Positions 43,491-53,136 are shown, counted from the first letter of the stretch. The stretch is DNA of 64,000 nucleotides from an uncultured Erythrobacter sp. (GCF_947502395.1 NZ_CANMZM010000001.1:62001-126000), one strand, 5' to 3'. Translations and numbers: made by a program. Notes: generated by a model not told the origin, from the sequence alone.

Positions 43491-43694
43491 ATGAGTGAAT
43501 TGCTGCTACCGCTTGCCATGCTCATCGCGACTGCCGGCTGCGCATTCATTGCCTACCGCATCTACCGCAGCCCCCAAAACTGGCATATCGACGGTGAAAC
43601 CAAGGAACTGCGCTTTCACAATTGGCCCAGCATCGGCATATTCGTTTGCATTGGTATCATGTGCACGATGACAGGGTACCTTGTTCTTCTTTGA
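43491..43694 (+). CDS. Small membrane protein, unknown function
   Basis: A 67-residue protein with two likely membrane helices (LLLPLAMLIATAGCAFIAY and IGIFVCIGIMCTMTGYLVLL) joined by a loop with NWHIDGETKELRFHNWP. No family is recognised. The ATG at 43491 has GGAAAA nearby; the earlier in-frame ATG at 43467 lies within the repeat. It ends just before mce, inside the propionate cluster, but a role there is unproven. Confidence 0.6.
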   Translation: MSELLLPLAMLIATAGCAFIAYRIYRSPQNWHIDGETKELRFHNWPSIGIFVCIGIMCTMTGYLVLL

Positions 43695-43710
43695 GATATG
43701 GAATGACCAA

Positions 43711-44148
43711 ATGAAACTAGGCCGCCTAAACCATATCGGGATCGCAACGCCCTCCATCGCCGATTCCATCGCGCATTATCGTGACACGATGGGCGCTAGC
43801 CAAATCACCGAGCCCTTTGACCTGCCTGAGCAGGGCGTCAAAGTCTGCTTTATCGATACACCCACAGACAGCGGAATGAACGGCACGCAGCTTGAGCTGA
43901 TCGAGCCTTTTGACGAGAGCTCTCCGATCAACGGCTTCCTTGCAAAGAACCCCGCAGGCGGTCAGCATCATGTCTGCTTCGAAGTGCCCGATATCGACAA
44001 AGCGCGCGCGCATTTTGAGGGCATCGGCAAACGCATCCTTGGTCCCACGCGCATTGGCGCCCACGGCACGCCGATCTTCTTCCTGCACCCTAAGGATATG
44101 CAGGGCATGCTGACCGAGATCATGGAAACGCCCAAAGAAGCCCACTGA
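43711..44148 (+). CDS. mce: Methylmalonyl-CoA epimerase
   Basis: Interconverts the two stereoisomers of methylmalonyl-CoA, linking PccAB to the mutase. The 145-residue protein is a vicinal-oxygen-chelate fold: metal-binding His in LNHIGIATPS, the block GTQLELIEPFDESSPI, His in GGQHHVCFEVPDID and the late HGTPIFFLHPKDMQG. Length is normal. ATG at 43711 is preceded by GGAA. It lies between pccB and the mutase gene. Confidence 0.93.
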   Translation: MKLGRLNHIGIATPSIADSIAHYRDTMGASQITEPFDLPEQGVKVCFIDTPTDSGMNGTQLELIEPFDESSPINGFLAKNPAGGQHHVCFEVPDIDKARAHFEGIGKRILGPTRIGAHGTPIFFLHPKDMQGMLTEIMETPKEAH

Positions 44149-44198
44149 TCGGGCCTCAAACGCCAAGAAGTGACGTAGCGCGTCCCTGCGGACTTGTG

Positions 44199-44214
44199 TT
44201 GACGCGAACGTCAA
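44199..44214. promoter_or_regulatory. Perfect palindrome upstream of the enoyl-CoA hydratase gene
   Basis: TTGACG-CGAA-CGTCAA, a 6-4-6 inverted repeat 52 bases before the GTG at 44267. It is of the kind bound by regulators of acyl-CoA catabolism; it recalls GACG/CGTC-type operators of MerR-family LiuR, but that is inference. TTGACG could also be a -35 element. Confidence 0.4.
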
Positions 44215-44266
44215 GGCAAACCGTTTCCAAACGAAACGCAAAATCGAAGATTCTGGAGAGAGCCAA

Positions 44267-45064
44267 GTGACCTACCAAACCATCAAAGTGGAACGCGACG
44301 GACCGCTGATGATCCTGACGCTGAACAAGCCGGATCGCTTGAACGCTATGGCTCCGCAAATGGCCGATGAGATCGGTCAGGCGTTCTATGACCTTGGCCC
44401 AGAAGATGATCGGGCCCGAGCAGTGCTGATCACGGGTGAGGGCAAAGGGTTTTGCTCAGGCGCTGACTTGTCGGCACGCGGCGATGGCAGCGCGCTTGGC
44501 TCCAAAGGCGGCAGCCACGAAGCGCTCACTATGCACTACAACCCCGCGATCAGTCAGCTGATCCGCGCTGAGGTCCCGGTGATTTGCGCAGTGAATGGCC
44601 CGGCGGCAGGTGTGGGCTGCTCACTCGCTCTTGCAGCGGATTTCACCATTGTCGGCAAAAGCGCCTATTTCCTCCAAGCCTTCGTAAACATCGGCCTTGT
44701 GCCTGATGGCGGTTCCACTTGGCTCCTCACCCGCGCAATTGGCCGTGTGCGCGCAACGCGCATGATGATGCTGGGCGAGAAAATCGGCGGCGAACAGGCT
44801 GCGGAATGGGGCTTGGCATACAAATGTGTCGAGGACGCCGATCTGATGACCGAAGCGCGCGCGCTGGCAGAAAAACTCGCCAATGGCCCCACGGTGGCGA
44901 TCAAGACAATGAAGCGCAACATCGCGCTCGCTGCAGATGGCAGCTTGGAGCAAGTCTTCCTCGCCGAAGCAGAGGGCCAACGCCTTGCCGGGGCAAGCCA
45001 AGATGCGATGGAAGGCGGCATGGCTTTCCTCGAGAAGCGCAAAGCCGAATTCAAAGGCCAGTAA
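44267..45064 (+). CDS. Enoyl-CoA hydratase/isomerase family protein (PaaG-like)
   Basis: A 265-residue crotonase. The oxyanion-hole segments are GKGFCSGADLSARGDG and NGPAAGVGCSLALAAD, and GLVPDGGSTWLL holds the Asp where hydratases usually have a second Glu, as in PaaG-type isomerases. It may serve in phenylacetate, branched-chain or unsaturated fatty acid degradation; the propionate cluster suggests a route that ends in propionyl-CoA. GTG start with GGAGAG upstream. A strong terminator follows. Confidence 0.87.
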   Translation: MTYQTIKVERDGPLMILTLNKPDRLNAMAPQMADEIGQAFYDLGPEDDRARAVLITGEGKGFCSGADLSARGDGSALGSKGGSHEALTMHYNPAISQLIRAEVPVICAVNGPAAGVGCSLALAADFTIVGKSAYFLQAFVNIGLVPDGGSTWLLTRAIGRVRATRMMMLGEKIGGEQAAEWGLAYKCVEDADLMTEARALAEKLANGPTVAIKTMKRNIALAADGSLEQVFLAEAEGQRLAGASQDAMEGGMAFLEKRKAEFKGQ

Positions 45065-45075
45065 ATACCATTCGA

Positions 45076-45112
45076 AAAAGGGGGAGCGGTGCCTTTGCGC
45101 CGCTCCCTTTTT
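45076..45112 (+). terminator. Rho-independent terminator
   Basis: GGGAGCGG (45082-45089) pairs with CCGCTCCC (45100-45107) around ten bases, preceded by an A run and followed by TTTTT. It is 12 bases after the enoyl-CoA hydratase stop and separates that gene from the mutase gene. Confidence 0.85.
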
Positions 45113-45129
45113 GATTCTAGAGGGTGCGT

Positions 45130-47376
45130 ATGACTGAAAAACTGACTCCTACCGATTGGGCGGCTCTTGCGGATAAAGAGGTCAAAGGCCGCGAGCTTGG
45201 ATGGCAAACGCCGGAAGGCTTCGAGATTAAGCCCCTCTACACCGCCGAAGACCATGAGGGTTGGGACCCCGGCCTTCCCGGATTTGCGCCGTTTACGCGC
45301 GGGGTGAAGGCATCGATGTACGCAGGCCGCCCATGGACGATCCGGCAATATGCGGGGTTCTCGACGGCCGAGGAATCGAATGCGTTCTATCGTCGCAATC
45401 TGGCTGCGGGTCAGAAGGGTCTTTCGGTGGCCTTCGACCTAGCCACCCACCGTGGGTATGACAGTGATCACCCGCGCGTTGTTGGCGATGTCGGCAAGGC
45501 GGGCGTGGCAATCGATACGGTCGCCGATATGGAGATCCTGTTTGATCAAATCCCTTTGGACACCATGTCCGTCTCGATGACCATGAACGGCGCGGTGATC
45601 CCGGTTCTTGCGTTCTATATCGTGGCGGCTGAGCGTTCGGGTGTGTCTCAGGAAAAACTTGCCGGAACCATTCAGAACGACATCTTAAAAGAGTTCATGG
45701 TCCGCAACACCTATATCTATCCGCCAGAGCCCTCGATGCGGATTATCTCAGATATCATTGGCTACACCTCGGCCAATATGCCGAAATTCAACAGCATTTC
45801 GATCTCTGGCTATCACATGCACGAAGCAGGCGCGACGGCAGTGCAGGAGCTTGCCTTCACCATTGCCGATGGCAAGGAATATGCGACCCGTGCAATGGCA
45901 ACCGGTCTCGATATTGATGCGTTTGCAGGACGGCTGTCGTTCTTCTTCGGCATCGGCATGAACTTCTTCATGGAGATCGCCAAACTGCGCGCCGCGCGCA
46001 CGCTTTGGTACGAAGTGATGGACGGGCTGGGTGCCAAGTCTGAGCGCTCCAAGATGCTGCGTACCCACTGTCAGACTTCGGGCGTGAGCTTGCAGGAGCA
46101 GGATCCCTACAACAACGTCATCCGCACCACGATCGAGGCGATGGCGGCGGTGCTGGGCGGCACGCAATCGCTCCACACCAATGCACTGGACGAAGCCATT
46201 GCGCTTCCCACCGACTTCTCCGCCCGCATTGCCCGCAACACGCAATTGGTGCTGCAAGAGGAAAGCGGCATCACTAATGTCGTCGATCCGCTGGGCGGCT
46301 CGCATTATGTTGAGGCGCTCACTTCGAAACTGGTCGAAGACGCGCGGGCGCTTATGGCAAAGGTTGATGAGGCAGGCGGCATGACTGCTTACGTTGGCAC
46401 CGGGGCTCCCAAGGCGGAGATTGAGCGGGCGGCGGCCGAGAAACAGACCATGATCGATCAGGGCAAGACCGTGATCGTCGGCGTGAACAAGTATCAGCCA
46501 GAGGATGAAGAGCTGATCGATACGCTCGAAGTCGACAACGCAGCTGTGCGGGCAGGGCAGATCAAGCGACTGGCGGAAGTGCGCGCCAATCGCGATGAGG
46601 CAGCGTGTCAGGCTGCACTCAAGGCGCTTTCGGCAGCAGCTACCGCGAACCCGGAAGTGCACCGTGAGGCGGTTGAAACCGGGCGCGATGACAGCGGAGT
46701 CCCGCTACCGCCCTCCCAAATAGCTGAGCTCGAAGAACAGGCTGATGTGAACCTACTTGCAAGGGCAGTTGAAGCCGCGCGCCATGATGCGACCTTGGGT
46801 GAGATTTCGGCAGCGATGGAAGAAGTCTTTGGTCGTCACGATGCGACGCCAAAGCCGGTTTCTGGCGTCTACAAGAGCGCATACGAGTTCGATCAACGCT
46901 GGGCTCAGGTGACCGACGGGGTGGAGGCTGTTGGTCGCCGCTTGGGCCGCAAACCGCGGATGATGGTCGCCAAAATGGGCCAAGACGGCCACGACCGAGG
47001 CGCGAATGTGATCGCAAGCGCGTTTGCCGATATGGGATTTGAAGTGGTTTCTGGCCCGCTGTTCCAAACCCCGCCTGAGGCGTGTGCGATGGCGTTGGCA
47101 AAAGACGTTGATGTGGTAGGCTGCTCAAGCCTTGCCGCTGGGCACAAGACGTTGATCCCAGAGATCATCCGTTTGCTGCGCGAAGCAGGCCGCCCCGATA
47201 TCAAAGTCACCGCAGGCGGAGTGATCCCGCCGCAAGACTATGATTTCCTTCGTGAAGCGGGGGTGTCGGGAATTTATGGGCCGGGCTCAAACGTTGTAGA
47301 GTGTGCCGCCGATATTCTCACCATGCTAGGCCACAATATGCCGCCGCTGGATAGCCTTGATGAGGCTGCGGAGTAA
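45130..47376 (+). CDS. scpA: Methylmalonyl-CoA mutase (single-polypeptide type)
   Basis: Adenosylcobalamin-dependent rearrangement of methylmalonyl-CoA to succinyl-CoA. The 748 residues have the substrate-binding TIM barrel ([35 protein letters not shown]) and the C-terminal B12 domain with the base-off ligand motif [18 protein letters not shown] and later [15 protein letters not shown] at 45130 lies five bases after AGAGGG; a GTG six bases earlier overlaps that site. Cobalamin must be made elsewhere or imported. Repeats follow the stop. Confidence 0.95.
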   Translation: MTEKLTPTDWAALADKEVKGRELGWQTPEGFEIKPLYTAEDHEGWDPGLPGFAPFTRGVKASMYAGRPWTIRQYAGFSTAEESNAFYRRNLAAGQKGLSVAFDLATHRGYDSDHPRVVGDVGKAGVAIDTVADMEILFDQIPLDTMSVSMTMNGAVIPVLAFYIVAAERSGVSQEKLAGTIQNDILKEFMVRNTYIYPPEPSMRIISDIIGYTSANMPKFNSISISGYHMHEAGATAVQELAFTIADGKEYATRAMATGLDIDAFAGRLSFFFGIGMNFFMEIAKLRAARTLWYEVMDGLGAKSERSKMLRTHCQTSGVSLQEQDPYNNVIRTTIEAMAAVLGGTQSLHTNALDEAIALPTDFSARIARNTQLVLQEESGITNVVDPLGGSHYVEALTSKLVEDARALMAKVDEAGGMTAYVGTGAPKAEIERAAAEKQTMIDQGKTVIVGVNKYQPEDEELIDTLEVDNAAVRAGQIKRLAEVRANRDEAACQAALKALSAAATANPEVHREAVETGRDDSGVPLPPSQIAELEEQADVNLLARAVEAARHDATLGEISAAMEEVFGRHDATPKPVSGVYKSAYEFDQRWAQVTDGVEAVGRRLGRKPRMMVAKMGQDGHDRGANVIASAFADMGFEVVSGPLFQTPPEACAMALAKDVDVVGCSSLAAGHKTLIPEIIRLLREAGRPDIKVTAGGVIPPQDYDFLREAGVSGIYGPGSNVVECAADILTMLGHNMPPLDSLDEAAE

Positions 47377-47393
47377 CTCTAAGCCAAATTAGC

Positions 47394-47481
47394 CGTTCGT
47401 GCTGAGCCTGTCGAAGCACCGCTCTTCCTTCGAGCAACGGACCCAATGAAAAACGGCCCTTCGACAGGCTCAGGGCGTACG
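47394..47481. repeat. Inverted pair of REP-like repeats (family A) before bioB
   Basis: Arms 47394-47419 (CGTTCGTGCTGAGCC...) and 47456-47481 (...GGCTCAGGGCGTACG) face each other around 36 bases with several mismatches at the ends. The GGAG of bioB begins on the last base of the right arm, as for plsY. Confidence 0.8.
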
Positions 47482-47495
47482 GAGTTTTGAAAGAA

Positions 47496-48506
47496 GTGAC
47501 CCCCATCCGCAACGATTGGACCCGCGAAGAGATCGCGGACCTCTTCAACCTCCCGTTCACCGAGCTGCTTTTCCAAGCGGCCAGCGTGCACCGGGAAAAC
47601 CACCCGCCCGAGCAGATCCAGCTTTGCACGCTGCTCAGCATCAAGACCGGCGGTTGCCCGGAAGATTGCGGCTATTGCTCGCAGTCGGTGAAGGCGGACA
47701 GCGGCGTCGAAGCGACCAAGCTGATGGATGTGCAAGCAGTGTTGCAACGCGCAGCCCAAGCCAAAGATCAAGGTTCGCAAAGGTTCTGCATGGGAGCGGC
47801 TTGGCGCAATCCCAAAGACCGCGACATGCCCGCGCTTGTCGAGGTCGTGAAAGGCGTGCGCGATATGGGTCTGGAGACCTGCATGACCCTTGGCATGTTG
47901 GAGCCGCATCAAGCCGACATGCTGGCCGAAGCAGGGCTCGATTACTACAATCACAACATTGATTCCTCACCCGAATATTACGAGCGCGTAATCTCAACCC
48001 GCGATTTCCAAAGCCGTCTTGATACACTGGATCATGTGCGCGGTGCCGGGATCAATGTGTGCTCTGGCGGTATCATCGGCATGGGCGAAACGCGCGAGGA
48101 CCGAGTGGGCTTTGTTCATACGCTCGCGACTTTAGAGGAGCACCCCGAGAGTGTTCCGGTGAACGCTTTGGTCCCGGTGAAGGGCACGGTTCTGGGAGAT
48201 ATGCTCGCTGATACGCCAATGGCCAAGATTGACGATATTGAGTTTGTGCGCACGGTAGCGGTGGCGCGGATCACTATGCCGATGTCGATGGTGCGCCTGT
48301 CCGCTGGCCGCGAGAGCATGTCAGAGGCGACGCAGGCTCTGTGCTTCCTTGCAGGGGCAAACTCGATCTTCACCGGCGACAAATTACTGACCGCGCCGAA
48401 TGCAGGCGACGACAGCGATGGCGCTTTGTTCGCGAAACTGGGCCTGACAGCTCTACAACAGGAAGAACCCGCGCGGGCATGCAAGCAGGCAGAACCGGCG
48501 GAATAG
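47496..48506 (+). CDS. bioB: Biotin synthase
   Basis: Radical SAM enzyme that inserts sulfur into dethiobiotin. The 336 residues carry the [4Fe-4S] motif [13 protein letters not shown], then [25 protein letters not shown] and [12 protein letters not shown], with the Arg of [10 protein letters not shown] that binds the auxiliary cluster. Biotin is the cofactor of PccA encoded next door, which explains the placement. The GTG at 47496 is 11 bases after GGAG; a TTG nine bases earlier stands only two bases from it and is less likely. Confidence 0.95.
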   Translation: MTPIRNDWTREEIADLFNLPFTELLFQAASVHRENHPPEQIQLCTLLSIKTGGCPEDCGYCSQSVKADSGVEATKLMDVQAVLQRAAQAKDQGSQRFCMGAAWRNPKDRDMPALVEVVKGVRDMGLETCMTLGMLEPHQADMLAEAGLDYYNHNIDSSPEYYERVISTRDFQSRLDTLDHVRGAGINVCSGGIIGMGETREDRVGFVHTLATLEEHPESVPVNALVPVKGTVLGDMLADTPMAKIDDIEFVRTVAVARITMPMSMVRLSAGRESMSEATQALCFLAGANSIFTGDKLLTAPNAGDDSDGALFAKLGLTALQQEEPARACKQAEPAE

Positions 48507-48507
48507 G

Positions 48508-49299
48508 ATGACCCTCGGTTTCTCCGTCAATGCCCTCCTCCCCAACGCGCGTGGGGGAGGGCAATTACGGATGGGGCTCAATCGGTTGAGCGAGGCTGAA
48601 TGGCTTCAGCCTGATCCCAACCTTGGAGCAAGGGCACAAGGCTTCGCTGACTGGCCTGGGGGTGTGCAGCTTACTCCAGCGGAGGATGCTCCGGGCCAGG
48701 AATTGGCGCAAATGCTTGGTATAGAAGGCGGGCTTTGTGAGGCGGCTCTCGCATCTCACGAAGATATGTGCCTGCTCACCAAGGCGGTGGGTGACGACCA
48801 ATATCGGCTGATCGGAGCTGCGGTGGCTTGGCCTTCGGACTGGCATCCCAAGGAAAAAATTGGCCTCCCCTTGCGAGCGCTTCATGCTCCGATTGCCGGG
48901 TATGAGGAACAACTCGCGACCGGGGTGGACCGCTTTATGGAGACGCTCAAACCCGGCGCAATCTACGGTCGCTGCAATTGGTTTATTGCTGCGACCGGTG
49001 ACCGCCGTTGGCTCGCAGCCGGTGGACCGCAAGAGCAGTTTGCCCATGTGACTGCCGAGAATGCGGGGGACGCGCTGTTTGTTCGCTCAGAGAGGCAAAC
49101 CCTTCGCCGCCTCCCGCAAACCGGCGCAATTCTCTTCACAATCGGGATTTATGTGGAACCGTTGAAGGCACTGAACGCTACAAATCTTGAGTCTTTGGCT
49201 GAGGCGGTTGGCACTCTCGTAAGGGGTGAGAGCGAAAGACGCGGTGTGGGGGCTTACGCGGAGGCGTTAATCGGCTATGCGGACGTTCAAGAGAGATGA
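48508..49299 (+). CDS. DUF3445 / haem-dependent oxidative N-demethylase-like protein
   Basis: A 263-residue protein whose end region RSERQTLRRLPQTGAILFTI matches the DUF3445 family, which includes haem-dependent oxidative N-demethylases acting on dimethylamine. Other family-like segments are CLLTKAVGDDQYRLIGAAV and DRFMETLKPGAIYGRCNW. Activity and substrate here are unknown. It starts one base after bioB ends and 15 bases before pccA, so it is part of the same transcription unit; a link to propionyl-CoA metabolism is not obvious. Confidence 0.72.
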   Translation: MTLGFSVNALLPNARGGGQLRMGLNRLSEAEWLQPDPNLGARAQGFADWPGGVQLTPAEDAPGQELAQMLGIEGGLCEAALASHEDMCLLTKAVGDDQYRLIGAAVAWPSDWHPKEKIGLPLRALHAPIAGYEEQLATGVDRFMETLKPGAIYGRCNWFIAATGDRRWLAAGGPQEQFAHVTAENAGDALFVRSERQTLRRLPQTGAILFTIGIYVEPLKALNATNLESLAEAVGTLVRGESERRGVGAYAEALIGYADVQER

Positions 49300-49314
49300 A
49301 TTTCAAAGGCTGAT

Positions 49315-51351
49315 ATGTTTTCAAAGATACTGGTGGCCAATCGCGGCGAGATCGCTTGCCGTGTGTTTCAGACCGCTCGCAAGATGGGGATTGCGACGGT
49401 TGCGGTGTATTCCGACGCGGATCGTAATGCGCCATTTGTGCGTATGGCGGACGAAGCGGTGCATATCGGTGCCTCGCCTGCGGCGGAAAGCTATTTGATC
49501 CCTGAAAAGATCATCGCGGCGTGTAAGGAAACTGGCGCTGAGGCAGTGCACCCTGGATACGGCTTCCTCTCAGAGCGCGCGAGCTTTGTGGAAGCGCTTG
49601 AGGCAGAGAACATCGCCTTTATCGGCCCGCCAGCAGGCGCAATCGCCGCAATGGGCGATAAGATTGAATCGAAGAAGCTCGCCAAAGAGGCGGGCGTCAA
49701 CGTCGTCCCCGGCTTCGTCGGAGAAATCCGCGACACCGATCATGCGGTCGAGATTTCCGATGATATTGGCTACCCTGTAATGATGAAGGCTTCCGCTGGC
49801 GGCGGGGGCAAGGGTATGCGGCTGGCGTGGTCTGAGAAAGACGTGCGCGAAGGGTTTGAAGCCACGAAGCGCGAAGGCCTTAATTCCTTTGGCGATGACC
49901 GTGTTTTCATTGAGAAATTCATCGAGAACCCGCGCCATATCGAAATCCAGATCCTCGGCGATAAGCATGGCAACACGCTCTATCTGAACGAGCGGGAATG
50001 CTCGATCCAGCGTCGCCACCAAAAGGTTGTCGAAGAGGCTCCGTCGCCCTTTGTCACAGAGAAAATGCGCAAAGCCATGGGCGAGCAATGTGTCGCTCTT
50101 TCCAAGGCGGTGGATTACCATTCCGCTGGTACGGTCGAGCTGATTGTCTCAGGTGCGGATAAGACCGGGGAGAGCTTCTACTTCCTTGAAATGAATACGC
50201 GCCTTCAGGTGGAGCATCCGGTGACCGAAGCGATCACGGGTGTCGATCTGGTAGAGCAGATGATCCGGGTGGCAGCGGGTGAGAAGCTTGAGATGACGCA
50301 GGACGACATTGGCATTGACGGTTGGTCGATTGAGAACCGCGTCTATGCCGAAGACCCCTATCGCGGGTTCTTACCGTCAACCGGTCGCCTAATTGAGTAT
50401 TCGCCCTCGATCGAAGGCTGGAGCGACGATGGTGAAGTCGCTGGAAAGCCGCGCCGCGGTGTGGCGCGTGGTAATGGCAGCGTGCGCGTCGATGACGGCG
50501 TCTTTGAAGGCGGCGAGGTATCGATGTTCTACGATCCAATGATCGCAAAGCTCATCACGTGGGCCCCAACACGCGAAGAGGCTGCTGACCTTCAGATCGA
50601 AGCGCTTGATAGTTTCCGCATTAAAGGGCTTGGTCACAACGTCGATTTCCTAAGCGCAATCATGCAGCATGAGCGGTTCCGTTCGGGAGAACTCACGACG
50701 GGCTTTATTGCTGAGGAGTATCCCGAAGGATTCACAGGAGCCCCTGCGAGCGATGAGCACTTGCGTCAATTGGCCGCGCTCTTCGCGGGGGCCGAGTTCG
50801 ACACTCAAGTGCGGGCGGGCAAGATCTCTGGAAAACTCGCTGGTGTCGGCAATCCGCCATCGCATTGGATGGTCAAGATCGGCAGCCAAAGCTTTGACGT
50901 GATGCTCGAAGAAGGCGGCGCTACCGTCGATGGTGTTCGGTTGAACGGCACCTGGGATTGGAGCGTGGGTCAGACCTTTGCAAACGTCACTGGCGATAAT
51001 GAAATGGTGATCCAAGTGGAACGCGATGGCGTACGCTGGCGCATCACCACACGCGGCGCTTCACATCAGGCTTTGGTGCTGCCTGCTCGTCTTACTGCCC
51101 ACGAAGGGCATATGATCGAGAAACAGCCGCCTGACCTTTCCAAAATGCTCATCTGCCCAATGCCTGGCATGTTGGTAAAGCTGCATGTGAGCGAAGGCGA
51201 AACGGTTCAGCCCGGACAGCCGCTGGCAACGGTTGAAGCGATGAAAATGGAAAACATTCTTCGTGCTGAAAAAGAAGCGGTTATTGCAAAGGTTAACGCC
51301 GCAGAAGGCGAGAGTCTTGCAGTGGATGCAGTCATCTTGGAGCTCGAATAG
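49315..51351 (+). CDS. pccA: Propionyl-CoA carboxylase, alpha (biotin carboxylase) subunit
   Basis: Carboxylates its own biotin using ATP and bicarbonate. The 678 residues have biotin carboxylase (ILVANRGEIACRVF, MKASAGGGGKGMRL, MNTRLQVEHPVTE), a BT-type linker domain, and the C-terminal biotinyl domain with Lys644 in EAMKMEN. It pairs with PccB at 41724; together they form the alpha6beta6 enzyme. It ends the bioB-DUF3445-pccA run. The 200 bases after it show no gene. Confidence 0.95.
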   Translation: MFSKILVANRGEIACRVFQTARKMGIATVAVYSDADRNAPFVRMADEAVHIGASPAAESYLIPEKIIAACKETGAEAVHPGYGFLSERASFVEALEAENIAFIGPPAGAIAAMGDKIESKKLAKEAGVNVVPGFVGEIRDTDHAVEISDDIGYPVMMKASAGGGGKGMRLAWSEKDVREGFEATKREGLNSFGDDRVFIEKFIENPRHIEIQILGDKHGNTLYLNERECSIQRRHQKVVEEAPSPFVTEKMRKAMGEQCVALSKAVDYHSAGTVELIVSGADKTGESFYFLEMNTRLQVEHPVTEAITGVDLVEQMIRVAAGEKLEMTQDDIGIDGWSIENRVYAEDPYRGFLPSTGRLIEYSPSIEGWSDDGEVAGKPRRGVARGNGSVRVDDGVFEGGEVSMFYDPMIAKLITWAPTREEAADLQIEALDSFRIKGLGHNVDFLSAIMQHERFRSGELTTGFIAEEYPEGFTGAPASDEHLRQLAALFAGAEFDTQVRAGKISGKLAGVGNPPSHWMVKIGSQSFDVMLEEGGATVDGVRLNGTWDWSVGQTFANVTGDNEMVIQVERDGVRWRITTRGASHQALVLPARLTAHEGHMIEKQPPDLSKMLICPMPGMLVKLHVSEGETVQPGQPLATVEAMKMENILRAEKEAVIAKVNAAEGESLAVDAVILELE

Positions 51352-51551
51352 CTTTCGGCGTTAACGACAACCAAGCTTCGTGCCAAAGACATAAGCTAAG
51401 GCTTGCTGGAAACTTTTCGCTAGCAGTTGTTCCTTAATAGGTCATTTGATGTAATTTTACACAGTTGTTCTGGCACTCTTCATGCGATTGTTGAATCATC
51501 CAATCTCCGACTCGGGATTATACCGTGCGGAAAAACTGAAGGGATTATGTC

Positions 51552-51815
51552 GTGGCACGAAAGGGCACTGGATATTTCGACCGACGAGGCCAGTTCTTCA
51601 AAACTGGCCGCGAGGCGACGGTGAGCGATATTGCTGGATTGCTCGGACAAATCGGCGATGGCGAGAGTTTGGCTCCCGGGATCGCTCAAACGCTCTTGGA
51701 AAAGCGTGCTGAGATCGAGCGGCTTTTTGCGGAGCATGACGCGATGATGGAAGCCGAAGAGTCGAGCGAGGACACTTCCAGCAAAGTTACGAAACTGCCG
51801 CGTCCAGCGAGCTAG
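51552..51815 (+). CDS. Hypothetical protein
   Basis: An 87-residue soluble protein, start GTG eight bases after AAGGG. The first part is basic (MARKGTGYFDRRGQFFKTGR), then a helical segment (LEKRAEIERLFAEHDAMMEA), then a polar tail. No family is recognised. Its end overlaps the converging kinase-like gene by four bases. Confidence 0.62.
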   Translation: MARKGTGYFDRRGQFFKTGREATVSDIAGLLGQIGDGESLAPGIAQTLLEKRAEIERLFAEHDAMMEAEESSEDTSSKVTKLPRPAS

Positions 51816-52357
51816 GATATGCTCTCCAGGACACGGCGCGCCAACGCGTCGGGCGTTTCTGAGTGTGTGTCCACTTCCAAATCGTATTCGATGCCCGCGT
51901 GAATGCGCGGTGATTGCTCGCGCGCGAGACCAATCAGCCGATCGCCTCGTTCGCGCTCTCTGCGCTCGAGTTCGGAGAGCGGGGCGTCGACTTTGACGAC
52001 AAGGCATGAAGTGCCAAGCCGACGCCGGTAATCGGCGATGGCAAGTCCATCAGCGACTTCGTCAACGATGACATTGAACCCGGCCTCTGCCATGCGTTCA
52101 ACCAACTGGCGCATCTGGGTCAGAAGGTTTTCGCCGCTCGGACCATTGCCGATCTGCGGAAGCTTTTCTCCAACGCGCTCGACCTCAGTCATGGGGAACC
52201 ACTCGCGTTCAAACTCTTTGCCGTCGGGCAGCATCGCCATGAATGTGTCCATCGCAACGTGCAGCCAGATGTCCTGCCCGTATTTCTGGATGGCCTTGGC
52301 AAGCGTGGTTTTGCCAGAGCTGCTCACGCCGTTGAGGATGATCACTTGACCGTTCAT
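51812..52357 (-). CDS. Chloramphenicol-phosphotransferase-like P-loop kinase
   Basis: A 181-residue P-loop protein. Walker A is NGVSSSGKTTLA; HVAMDTFMAMLP near residue 35 has the Asp found in chloramphenicol phosphotransferase (CPT) proteins, and VIVDEVADG lies near 97. CPT-like proteins are widespread kinases of unknown substrate, and drug resistance should not be inferred. It lies downstream of the cyclase/aro genes on the same strand. Confidence 0.75.
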   Translation of the reverse strand: MNGQVIILNGVSSSGKTTLAKAIQKYGQDIWLHVAMDTFMAMLPDGKEFEREWFPMTEVERVGEKLPQIGNGPSGENLLTQMRQLVERMAEAGFNVIVDEVADGLAIADYRRRLGTSCLVVKVDAPLSELERRERERGDRLIGLAREQSPRIHAGIEYDLEVDTHSETPDALARRVLESIS

Positions 52358-52365
52358 CGCTCGTT

Positions 52366-53136
52366 TTACTCTTCAATCATTGCGACAGCTCGGATCCATC
52401 CGGCGCTGGCGCGTTCGATCTTCACCGGGAAGCAGCTGAAGGTAAAGCCATGCGCAGGCAGACTTTCAAGATTGGTGAGCTTTTCGATCTGGTAATAAGG
52501 CCGAATGCGACCCGCCTTGTGGCCCTCCCAGATGATTTGCGGATCTCGATTTTCCGCCCAGCGTTTTGCCGTATGGCTGAAAGGTGCATCCCAGCTCCAG
52601 GCATCGGTGCCAACGACCTCGACGCCACGTTGGGTTAGCCAGAGCGTCGCTTCAGCACCAAGGCCGACACCTTGGTCGGTGAAGTTATCAGTGCCGTAGA
52701 CGGCGCCTGATTGAATGAGAACGATATCAAGCGGTTGGAGATCGTAGTCGATCTTGGCGAAAGCCTCTTCCAGCTCAGCCGCGCCCACCACATGACCGTT
52801 GGGCAAATGGGAGAAGTCGAGCTTTACACCGGGCCTCAAAAACCGGTCGAGAGGGGCTTCGTCGATGCTTGGGGCAGGAGCTGCGCCAGCGTCTGTGGTC
52901 GAGTGATAATGCCAAGGCGCGTCCATATGGGTGCCGTTGTGGGTGGAAAGCTCGAGCATCTCGACCGCCCAGCCTTCACCATCGGGCAGATCGTCCTTTT
53001 CGAGCCCGGGGAAGAACATGGCGATTTGCTGCCACGTGTCCTCATGGGTCATGTAAGTGACTTTGGGACGCATGACCTCGGGGTCAGAGATGACATCATT
53101 TGTGATGGGGATCGACAGATCGATAAAGCGGGTCAT
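52366..53136 (-). CDS. Cyclase family protein (kynurenine formamidase-like)
   Basis: A 256-residue metal hydrolase with the family motif HxGTHxDxPxH, seen as STHNGTHMDAPWHY near residues 64-77, and the start FIDLSIPI. Members include arylformamidases and polyketide-type cyclases; the exact reaction is unknown. Its start overlaps the aroB stop by four bases (ATGA), so it is co-translated with aroB. A link to aromatic metabolism is therefore suggested by context. Confidence 0.83.
   Translation of the reverse strand: MTRFIDLSIPITNDVISDPEVMRPKVTYMTHEDTWQQIAMFFPGLEKDDLPDGEGWAVEMLELSTHNGTHMDAPWHYHSTTDAGAAPAPSIDEAPLDRFLRPGVKLDFSHLPNGHVVGAAELEEAFAKIDYDLQPLDIVLIQSGAVYGTDNFTDQGVGLGAEATLWLTQRGVEVVGTDAWSWDAPFSHTAKRWAENRDPQIIWEGHKAGRIRPYYQIEKLTNLESLPAHGFTFSCFPVKIERASAGWIRAVAMIEE

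Noticed and set aside
45748-46662. 304-codon minus-strand frame opposite the methylmalonyl-CoA mutase gene
   Set aside because: Lies within conserved barrel coding sequence; residues show no domain.
51812-52357. Antibiotic resistance by chloramphenicol phosphorylation
   Set aside because: Similarity is at superfamily level only and no resistance context is present.
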